A DNA stretch of 64,000 bases from Lineus longissimus (lineage: Eukaryota > Nemertea > Pilidiophora > Heteronemertea > Lineidae): NCBI RefSeq assembly GCF_910592395.1, contig NC_088321.1, positions 558,001 through 622,000 on the forward strand, given 5' to 3'. Under the pieces are notes generated by a model. It was not told the DNA's origin, did no database searches, and saw nothing but the letters and a program-made list of their open reading frames with translations. Made by a program: the position numbers and the translations under genes. Each line of letters opens with the position of its first letter. The first letter of the stretch is position 1. Below, piece by piece: positions 15,201 through 27,200 of this stretch.

Positions 15201-18200
15201 AAAAGACGACCAACTTGACCTGCCAGCTCCTGTCTATAATCTCCCTTTAAATATTACCAGACCACTTTACCTGTCAAAAACATTCCCCAATAAACCACCA
15301 CATCCAACCCAAGCCATTATCCTGATTATCAAATGTCTCCCCTGAGCTCGCATCTCAACGTTTTATGGCCTGGCCTGGGGAATATGACACTTCTCCACAG
15401 TGAATTCCCCATTAACAACAGGCCAGACGGTGTCTAAAACAGTGTGCTAGTCTGCCTAGGTTCAGGTTCACACAGACTCCACTTGCTGGCATCACAGAGT
15501 CTACCATGGGCCAGAATAGGATCTGTAATGGAATTCCCATCATAGAATCTACCATGGCCCATCATAGATTCTACCATGGCCCATCATAGATTCTAGCATG
15601 GCCCATCATAGATTCTAGCATGGCCCATCATAGATTCTACTATGGCCCATCATAGATTCTACCATGGCCCATCATAGATTCTACCATGGCCCATCATAGC
15701 TTCTACCATGGCCCATCATAGATTCTACCATGGCCCATCATAGATTCTACCATGGCCCATCATAGATTCTACCATGGCCCATCATAGATTCTACCATGGC
15801 CCATCATAGATTCTACCATGGCCCATCATAGATTCTACCATGGCCCATCATAGATTCTACCATGGCCCATCATAGATTCTACCATGGCCCATCATAGATT
15901 CTACCATGGCCCACCATAGATTCTACCATGGGCCATCATAGATTCTACCATGGGCCATCATAGATTCTACCATGGGCCATCATAGATTCTACCATGGCCC
16001 ATCATAGATTCTACCATGGTTCATCATAGATTCTACCATGGCCCATCATAGATTCTACCATGGTTCATCATAGATTCTACCATGGCCCATCATAGATTCT
16101 ACCATGGGCCATCATAGATTCTACCATGGCCCATCATAGATTCTACCATGGCCCATCATAGATCCTACCATGGCCCATCATAGATTCTAGCATGGCCCAT
16201 CATAGATTCTAGCATGGCCCATCATAGATTCTACCATGGCCCATCATAGATTCTACCATGGCCCATCATAGATTCTACCATGGGCCATCATAGATTCTAC
16301 CATGGGCCATCATAGATTCTACCATGGGCCATCATAGATTCTACCATGGGCCATCATAGATTCTACCATGGTTCATCATAGATTCTACCATGGTTCATCA
16401 TAGATTCTACCATGGCCCATCATAGATTCTACCATGGGCCATCATAGATTCTACCATGGCCCATCATAGATTCTACCATGGCCCATCATAGAATCTACCA
16501 CGGCCCATCATAGAATCTACCATGGCCCATCATAGATTCTACCATGGGCCATCATAGATTCTACCATGGGCCATCATAGATTCTACCATGGCCCATCATA
16601 GATTCTACCACGGCCCATCATAGAATCTACCATGGCCCATCATAGATTCTACCACGGCCCATCATAGAATCTACCATGGCCTATCATAGATTCTACCATG
16701 GCCCATCATAGCTTCTACCATGGCCTATCATAGCTTCTACCATGGCCCATCATAGCTTCTACCATGGCCCATCATAGCTTCTACCATGGCCCATCATAGA
16801 TTCTACCATGGCCCATCATAGATTCTACCATGGCCCATCATAGATTCTACCATGGCCCATCATAGATTCTACCATGGCCCATCATAGATTCTACCATGGC
16901 CCATCATAGATTCTACCATGGCCCATCATAGATTCTACCATGGCCTATCATAGCTTCTACCATGGCCCATCATAGCTTCTACCATGGCCTATCATAGATT
17001 CTACCATGGCCCATCATAGATTCTACCATGGCCCATCATAGATTCTACCATGGGCCATCATAGAAACTATGATGGAAACTTGTCTGTGTGTACAAATTGG
17101 AAAGCTCTCTGAATGCTTTGTCACCACCAATCAGTATAAGCCTATCGCCCTCCTCTACACCAAGCCTCCACTAATGCGATTATCCATCCAACCTTCACCA
17201 CTTTGTAACGTGACCACATAGACCTCGATCCTTTCATCTCTCTCGTTGATTGCGCCGCCATATTGGTTTTAATCTAGCGCACAAAAGGCCTGTCAGACGA
17301 AAGTAGCGGCTCGGGCAATTAATTGCGTCGGGGAAGAATCCGTAGCAATATATTGCCAGGGATGTGTCGCGTTGATTCTGCTTAAAGGTACAGTACCACG
17401 GTTAAAACTTTGTCCTTATAATTTGAATTTTGTAATATGCTGTTGATCAGTCAAGGGGGGTCTTGGGGCTATTCAGCTCAAATTTTCAAGTGCCTACAGG
17501 TGCTATGATGTGACAGACTCCCCCAACCTTCCCTGAGCTTTTGAAGCTTTCGGTGTCAGTCCCGTACGGCTTGGCCGCAAACTGCATCATCCTGCTGAAT
17601 TCTCCCAAGTAAAAAACCCCGTTAACGAATTGTCCTGGCAAACGATCCTTCTCTAATTAATTGCACTATCCTGAGAAACCTGACAAATTACTGTATCATC
17701 TCTCATCTTATCGCATGACCTGAAGATTTCCCCAAGGCAGCGCTCGGGAAATTATTGAGGTTTTATTTTCGCTATCTTGTCTGAGAATCGCTCAGCCGGG
17801 AACGAGTCTCGTTCCCATTTATTGGAAACATTGAAGAGTGTTTCACTTTCATGACCAGGACCAGAAGAACTGCTGAATTTTAGCTCACCTCTGGGGAGCT
17901 TATACGATACCGTGGCGTCCGGCGTCGGACGTCGTCGTCCGTTAGCGGAGCACGTTTCGTCATCGCTAGTCCACTTTTGGCATCGCCATCATGTCCTCTC
18001 TGTGAGTCAACTTTGTCATGTTTGCAGCCAGTTCATTTTGTAAAAGGGACAAACTTGGCTGACTCTCTGTACCAGACCAGCAGTGAACCCTTCTCCCTCA
18101 GTGCCGAGCTCAGGGTCCCTGGAGATTTTGTTACAAAGCTGTGATACGACCACAACTAATCTTATTAGGTCTGCTTCATTTGGAAAGATGATTGAAGCTT

Positions 18201-21200
18201 TTGTAGGTGACATTTTGATGAGAGCTGAGGCAAGCACTCCACACTTTGCTCCCCACTGCGTGATAGACCAGCAGTGATTCGAACTTGCCATGCACTCTTT
18301 GTCCGGGTTCAGATTCTGTCAGCGTCCCTGGAGGCTTGTTACAAAGTATTGATACAGTCACAACTAATCGCATTAGGTCTGGTTATTTGGGAAAGATGAT
18401 AGGAGCTTTGCTCAGGCAACATTTTGATTTGAGCTTCACCCAGCATTCCTAACCAGTGATGTCACCCACTTCGCTACTCGCTTGGCAATCATGCTGGTGT
18501 CCTTGGAGATTTTGTTACAAAGTATTGATAAAACCACAACTAGTCTTATCAGGTCTTGTTCATTGGGAAAGATGATTGGAGCTTTGTTAGGTGACATTTT
18601 GATGATAGCTAAGCCAAGCACAACACTCATCTTGGCTCCTTATTGCATGCGAGACCAGCAGTGAACCCTACTCTCAGTGTCAGGCTCGTGTCCGGTCCCT
18701 CGAGGCTTGTTGCAAAGTTGTGATATGGTCACAACTAATCGCATTAGGTCTGCTTCATCCGGAAAGATGATAGACACTTTGGTTAGGTGAGATTTTGTTT
18801 AGAGCTACAGCCAGCCCAGAACGACACACTTTGCTCCCTAATGCCAGCTTAACCAGCAGTGACCCCCACCTGCTATGCACTTGACATCCAAGATCAGTGT
18901 CCTTCGAGGTTCATGTTACCAAGCTGTCATATGACACCAAGCTGTAAGGCCACAGCTTGATTAGGTCTGGTAAGTCGGGAAAGAGAAGGAAGCTTAGGTT
19001 AGGTGACATTTTGATGAGAGCTACTCCCAGCACAATACACTTGTTCTCCCTGCCAGCTCAACCTGGGTCCTATTGCCTGCTTCCAGCAGGGAGAGATTTT
19101 CTAAAAGTGTGGATGTGTAACCGGCTTCAAAATGTGGAAATTTCGTTTTTGCCCATGCCAACCCAGATTTGATTCAAAGTCCTAGAAGCCTGATTGTCTA
19201 GTGGTTAACACTGCTGGCTCCCACGCTAAAGGGCCCGGGTCTGTTCCCGGGGAGAACCCAGGATTGTATAAAAAAATGTGAAAAACAAAATGTGTACAAA
19301 GATCTTGCGATGTTCAGTAAAGATAATCATACCGTCATAAGGTTAACCGAAGATCATCCATTCTCATTAGGGAGATTGCGGTTAACGGCAAATACAGCTC
19401 TCTAACTAATGGAGGTAGAAAAATGAGGCAGGTTTGCGAGCAATCACCATAATGTCTCATCAATATAATGAAATGGCTATGAGGACCCCGGGGCAATTTT
19501 TCAGTGGGAGGGGATGGGACTGGAGCTATCTTCTGCTCATCTTTTTCTACTGACTTTGAGGTGATTTTCTCCAGGGAGTATTCCTCCTCCAAGGCGAGAT
19601 AAGTGTTTATGCATGCCACTACAGTTAGGCACTGATTGGGTATATTGGTCTGTGAATCCGACTTTGGCCAGAGGTAGAGTTCATATGATTGGTTCATCTG
19701 ACATTTCCTTCGATGCTATTTGTAGATGGCGATAGGATGTTGATTATTGTCCGTTTGGGCAGATGTCTGACTGATTGGTTCTCAATGGAAAATATGCACA
19801 GTTGATGAACTGTTTGGTTTTTCTGTCAGGCAGCTGGATGAAGTAGTTGTGTGTTATTTGTACCGAAATTCTGTGGCAACAACACTCTGTGATGACAAAT
19901 AGCCACGTTACACAGCCCTGGGCAGCCCTGGGCAGCTCTGGGCAGCTCTGGGCAACTCTGGGCAGCTCTGGGCAGCTCTGGGCAGCTCTGGGCAGCTCTG
20001 GGCAACTCTGGGCAGCTCTGGGCAGCTCTGGGCAGCTCTGGGCAGCTCTGGGCAACTCTGGGCAGCCCTGGGCAGCCCGTGTCATCTCTGCTGTGTGCAT
20101 GAGGCATTGATGGCATTATTCTAACCAACCCTGTGACCCGATCTGAGCAATCAGATTGGCACTTTTATTTCCATTCAACCTGACCTCTAATCAGGACAGC
20201 TCTCTATTACCGACAGCGTTTGTCGGTGCTGGGGGGTGTCCTTAATAGAGAGGCTCGGCTGTATATCAGAACGACTCTGACTTAAGTCACGACTTTCAGA
20301 TCTTTTTCCCCTTGCCGCAGGATATGCAGTCATTATTCTGTCTCGTAAAGTTCTTTATCGTTGGCGACCAAATGTTAATGGTTTCTTGCCGCCATTCGAT
20401 CATCCTGAACTACCCGATGTCAGGATTAACAGCCAGGAATCTGTTGGGTATGGTATAAACCGTCACGATCTTCTGGGTGCTAGGCGGGTGACCATGGCTA
20501 TGGCGGCAGACAGTGGAGAACGCCACTCATCACCGGGTCAAAGCTCTGTGGTGGCCAAACATTGTGGTCAGCGTGCAGTAAGTCTGAAAAGAAGTGTCAA
20601 CCGATGTTTCATTGTTGAAGTTATGGGAAATGGTGTCTTTGGCATTCCAGATTTTAATTGATAACTTTTCACTCTCTCTCGCGATGAGCACTGTGTGATG
20701 ATGGTACCATTTGTAAACCTATTGACATGACCATTCATTGGAAAGCTCTTGATGAGCACTTTCAGATGGTACCATTTGTAAACCTATTGACATGACCATT
20801 CATTGGAAAGCTCTTGATGAGCACACTCTGATGGTGCCATTTGTAAACCCATTGACATGACCATTCATTGGAAAGGTCTTGATGAGCACTTTCAGATGGT
20901 ACCATTTGTAAACCTGTAGACATGACCATTCATTGATAAGCTCTTGATGAACATTTCTGATTATGCCTCTTCTAACATAATTCCTCGAACTTCTCTTGAT
21001 GTCTTCAAAGACATTGCAAGATTAATTCATCAAAGATGAATCGTGTATGGGTTTTTTCGGTAATAAAACCATAAAATAGTTCCTTTGAAGGTTGTGACAG
21101 TGACAGAGTCAACTTCTTATCAAAGTGAATTCTTTGTAAATAACAAACAAACAGTCATGCGCTGCATATCAAACTTTGCAATTAGCAGCGAGGAGTAATA

Positions 21201-24200
21201 TCATGAAAAGACATTTACATTTCAGCAATGCCATTGCGTATACTATGAATGCCAAGTTTCAGCAAATTTGTGTGCATACTGTGATTGACAGCACTGCTGT
21301 TTTTCTGGACCAGCAGTATGGACGATGTACCCTGTATGCATCGATTCAATGTCGTGTGTTGAGAGAAGGATCATCGCTTTGGAGATTGAATCGATCATCT
21401 GCGCTAAATCCAGCAATTGTTTTTACAAGTGAAATGCGATATCAAAGAATAAGGTTGCAGTGATCTTTAGTGTTTATCTATTGAAATTTGAACAGAGGCA
21501 ACGCCGTGTTTAAATATACACTGCAGACTCAAGTGGCTGACTGGAGATGATCAATAAGGGAAGGTTACAGTGGCACTTTTCAACGAGAAATCGATTTGTC
21601 TGTCGTGTTTTTTTCCCGAGAATTTGCCATCTTAATGTAATTAAAACACCTTCAATATGAAATGAATGCCAATTAAAAACATTGGAGGCTGTTCTCTTGA
21701 AAATAAAGAACCGACTCCCACCATTGAAAATGATATTCAATTCGTTTGGAAGGATTTCTCATTGCTTCCAGATTTTTTAAGTTCTGGCCAAAATGGTGGT
21801 ACCTATGGTACCCTTAATCTGATCTACTTAATACCTGTTTACTTGGGTACCATGACCACTTTCTTATGGTACCATTTGGAAACACATTTCCTCAAAATGT
21901 CTTCAGTACTAGAGGCTTTAGTTTCAAAGTCGACAAAATTCCTGCAACTCTTACCTCATGACCTGGTCTCCTCCATCCTCGCAACGGCAGGAAACCAATC
22001 TTCACTCTCTCCGCCAACCCTTTTGCACCTCCGTCAACAATAATAGTCATAATTACGACATTTACAGACCAGAGTCGGAAATTACACCAACGTCTTCTGC
22101 TGCAGAACAGGAAGTTGAAAGACCGGATGCGCTGCGGCAACAGGCCTCCCTGGGACTTTCTTTGTTACACTGTGATCAAAGTACACTGTATTAATTAGTC
22201 GTTTCATCGCCGTGGTGACGTGATATTTTTCGCGATGATTTGGTTATCGTTGATTTCGTTTGATGTTGCGTGGTTTGGCTTCAAGAGACGCATGTCAGGT
22301 AACCCGCACACAGGAGATTTCTGCTGCTGTGACCTGGGACAATCACCGCATTCGACAAGATATCTCATTAACAACAAACATCAGCTGTGACCTGCTTTAA
22401 TTATCAAACCAACTGTTTAACCTGCAGACAAGTGATTATTTCATTGCTCATTGCAGCAATTAATGCCATTAGGTACAGTTTGGGATTTCAAAAATGGTCG
22501 ATGTAGACCAGTGAGAATACGTCGAACGATATCACGAGATGGCTGCGAGGAAAACTGAGAGTTGAAATGGGAGAGAGAGTGAGGCAGAAGGGTACGCAAT
22601 CTCTCGAAGGCCTACAAACATTACGTTTGGCATTTGACATCGGAAATGATACCAGCAGGATCAGGATGGCACATGTCTCGAATCCGAAAGAAATCGAATC
22701 AACTAAGTTGGGACCGTCGTCAGGAGATTGCGGTGGTATCATCTGACCCGGGACAGATATGCCATGAATGCTAAATATGTTCAGTCTGGTTCAAATTACT
22801 GCCTTATCATTTTGATTGCCTGGCTGAGTAGTGGGGGTTACAAATTGCAGTGCATGGGTCAGAAGGGGCTAGAGTGCTTGTTAACATAGCGACAAGACCT
22901 TCCTCCAACTCGTCCCGTGAAATATTGGCAACGGATCTAATTCGTATTCAGTATTTCTTTTCTGCTGAGATTAGCGGGGGTGGTCGTCCAACGCGATTGA
23001 TCCATCATTCTTTCAGCGTCACATCCAACGTGATATGGTTGTCCAATACAGTAAAACCTCTCTTAGCAGACACCTCTCTATTAAGGACACCTCTCTATTA
23101 AGGACACCTCTCTATAAGGACACCTCTCTATAAGATACACAACCGGGATGCTTGTCTGACTGTATACGCACTCCCATATGAGATTGGTTTGGACGAGAGC
23201 CCGTGGGGTGACAGCATGAGTATTTCCTTACGCAGTCAGCTATGCATATAGCCCTCCCTGTATTATCCAGTTTGCCATATTCTTACGTTGTGTGTCTTTT
23301 CTTTCTTTCCAGGTGAGTGATGATAAATTGTGGAATCAGTGAGGTAGGAAATATAGGGTGAGAAATGTCTGTCCATGCTTTATATAATAGAGATGGAATT
23401 CGTAACTTGTCACTTTCATTCAAGCCCGACGATACATTGCATTGCTGAAATATTGCGTTTTCAAGTCCAATAAGCTTCCAGCTACATGACAAAATGATTG
23501 TTGCGTGTTGTCCCGGGTTGCGTCAGATCTGTCATGATCAAGGTACACCGTGTCTGACGTGCGCTCGCTTCGTCAGGTTATGAGAAGTTTATTGGACCTT
23601 AAAACATGATTTTTGACAGTGTGATTGCTGTTGTCAGTTCTTGAAGATAAGCACCAAGTTCAATAGTTTTGATATTCTGTAGTTTTAGTGATTTATTTCC
23701 GCCTGTCAAACTCTACTTTGCAATATGAAAGATGGACGACCCAGACAAATAGAGTGGGTTTAAAATATTATCGATCAGAAAGTTCATTAACCAGTTACAT
23801 CTGGTTGGATTAGTCCATTGGACATATCTGTTGCCTAGTTTTCCCAGAATAAATTTTCACACCATTAACATGTGATTTTGTTGTTGCGACTAGCGACAGT
23901 TGTCGCTGCAATGTGCGATAAAAGGATCGCATGTCTGCGGGTAAAACATGTACAAAGAGTCATAGTTGCAACACATGTGAGAATAAATCACGACCACATC
24001 GCTTGAAAATTGAGAAAAACAGAGGAATCTCTCTGATCGTTCAATCCATTTGCATCTCCCGTCGTTTCGCCGGTGAATGCCGCCATTGTTGAGAAATATT
24101 TACAGGAAATTAGCGTTGCTGTTCGCCAAATTGAACTTTGTATCAGCGGCAAATCGGCGGGAAATATCTCGGAGCTGTTGGGCGTACATGTGTGATAATG

Positions 24201-27200
24201 AGGTCCTGTGGTGATGTTGCGTGGAACGAACATGTTTGATTGTTTGATGGCGTTAGACAAGGCAGATGTGAATATCTTGTTGTGAGTGGGGCTTTTATTG
24301 TCTTCACTGCACCGATGTATGTTGTGAGTGGGGCTTTTATTGTCTTCACTGCACCGACATATGTTGTGAGTGGGGCTTTTATTGTCTTCACTGCACCAAC
24401 GTATGTTGTGAGTGGGGCTTTTATTGTCTTCACTGCATCAACGTATGTTGTGAGTGGGGCTTTTATTGTCTTCACTGCACCAACGTATGTTGTGAGTGGG
24501 GCTTTTATTGTCTTCACTGCATCAACGTATGTTGTGAGTGGGGCTTTTATTGTCTTCACTGCATCGACGTATGTTGTGAGTGGGGCTTTTATTGTCTTCA
24601 CTGCACCAACGTATGTTGTGAGTGGGGCTTTTATTGTCTTCACTGCACCAACGTATGTTGTGAGTGGGGCTTTTATTGTCTTCACTGCACCAACATATGT
24701 TGTGAGTGGGACTCTAATTGTGAGCGGGACTTGAATTGTTTTCACTGCACTAAGGCGCATTGTGATCAGGACTTTAATAGCTAGTCAGACTACGACATGT
24801 TGAGCCATGGCTTGCTTATATTGTACCTTTAAGTCTTATTTCATGATAGACCAGTATTCATACCCACTGAGCAGTCTGCAGTCAGAATAATGGAACAATT
24901 CTTGTCAATTTTATGCCACAGTGCCCTCACAGCGCTTGATTGCGTTAGATATTGACAATTTTACAGTCCGCTGATTATACCCCAGGAAAACCAGGGCACT
25001 CTTCTGGAAGATTGCCCTTAGCTTCCATATTGCACTGGTCACTGTACATTATACATTGTGATAGGGTGGTGTGATCAGACTGAAACAGCCGGGGACTATG
25101 GATTTACTCACTTTGGGGAGAAAATCTCAAACCCTTTGTCGTTTAGAATAGTTTCAATAAAATGTTTATCATTTGAACCATGTCACAAATTCTCTCATGC
25201 CTAGAGGCACTAAAAGCGCTCTAATAATGAATTGCCCTAATTAAGGCCATTCAGAGGCAATGTTGGCCAATTCAGGAAGGGAGAGAATAACATCATTGAT
25301 AAATAGAGTTCCAGTCATGCGCAAGGAGCATGGGAGATTGCAATGGTGGCCAATGCAGGCAGGAACACAACAACATTCTTAATAAATAGAGTTCCAGTCA
25401 TGCGCAAGGAGAACATTCTTACGCCCCGAAATCAAACAGTTTCAGTCAATGCAACATTAAAGATGGCCGCTAGTTATGAATTATGACGATTTGCGGAATC
25501 ATTTAATTTTCCCAATGACCTGGAGCGATGCGCGAGATTTAATTATTTTGTCTCAGAAGTCCTTCGGCGATGATAACTACACTGTAGAAAATTAGATTTG
25601 CGGGAAAATAATCTTTTGATTGATCACTTTTGATGGCAATTTTCGACTTGGAAAATCTCGCAGTGATTTAATTGTCCAATTATGCAGTTCTTTAACTGAC
25701 TTTTAACAGATACACCAAATTGTAGCAAAAGGTTGCAGCTCATTCTTCAGGGGTTATTTGAAAACAGTTTGGGACAGTACTGGTGCTGCCACCTTTTACA
25801 AGCCTGGTATAATGACTCCTGGTAACTGGTGTCAGCGACTGAGGTGTGAGTTCAATGACCTCAAGTTGACGTCTGCTCATGTTTATCTATACATGTATGC
25901 ATTATGTACATGTTTGCCTCACAAACCCCAGCTAGGTAACACAAACTCAATCTCTGATCCCTTCTGAGCAACTTCGATAGCATTATCTGTAACCATGGAA
26001 ACCAAACATTTCCATAACCAATGAGATTCATTAAATGCACCAGAGGACGTCGCATGGGATTTGCAAGGTCAAATGTCAAGTCGGTATTTCTGATGCATGA
26101 TTATCACTCACTTACGGAGATTGAACAATATCGATATGCTCGAGACTGATTTGCAAGCTGCTCATGTTGAGGTTGTCAGAGTCAAATGTATAAATAGGCA
26201 TTAGATGACGGTAGTGACATTTTAGTCGAACAGATTATATGAAGAGTAATCTTCTCGGCTCTAAATATACACTTAATCCATTCACCTGAAGTTGCAGTAA
26301 GCCTTGCTAATGGTATACTACACGTCCTTCAGTAATCATTGTGTTGGAGCCAGGCCAACCAGGGGTGTCTTATTTCAAACTGTCATCGGGACTCCAGTTT
26401 CTCTAATATTGGAACGGCCATGGCCTGGTTGTTCAAAGCGAGGTTTGTCCCAAACGCTGGCCTAATTTGCCGTTAAGTCTGAGGGCTTAACTGAGAGATA
26501 TAACACCAAGTTAACTTAATGCCTTGTTTCGAACAGCCAGGCCCAGCTTTCAACCAACACTCCTTCTCAGGGATGTCAAATTACTTGTAATTGGTGTGTT
26601 TCAGACCTTTTTCTCCTACTAAATGCTAAATTTGACAGCTGGAATGGAAAGATCGTCATATCAATTCTCTGTGGATCTTTGTTTTATCAAGATTGGACCA
26701 AAATAAAGCGTTTTATAGGCATTGAGTGCCAATTAAAGTAGAAGATCTTGGCAAGGAAAAAGTCCAGTCATTTTGCCTGGGCTCATTGGCATCCATATCT
26801 TTATGAGGACGACGCTTCCCCTGCCCAAAGTGGTTAACAAACCAGTACTGAGATGCCCCCTCCAATTCTGCCATAAATTCTTCCACTCTTGACACGCCCC
26901 CTTCTCCGTCTATCAATCATCAATTAGTGTATATTTCCCCTAATTGATTATTAACATGGTTGACAAACGAGACGTTAATTGCTTACAAATAGTTCACTCA
27001 GGATCTACATGGGTTATGTTTCAGCCTGTTAACGACGCAGGAATGTGGTATCTTTATTAATTAAAAAGGATATTCTAATTGTAGAGATAGTGGCTCTTAC
27101 AGTTATTGTGTGCACTCCCTCATGCAGGCACTCTTAAAGGGACAACTTGGGAGTGGATTTGTGTAGAAAGATGGATGTTAACTCTGCTGGCCACCAGGTG

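Noticed and set aside
15535-17068. CRISPR-like regularly spaced repeat
   Set aside because: Units are contiguous 22-mers without spacers, in an animal intron: a minisatellite.
21666-22043. 125-codon plus-strand frame in NAXE intron 1
   Set aside because: Overlaps dispersed repeat D and a decayed 65-bp unit; no domain.
24143-24760. 205-codon minus-strand frame and 164-codon plus-strand frame
   Set aside because: Both are read-throughs of the 42-bp minisatellite.
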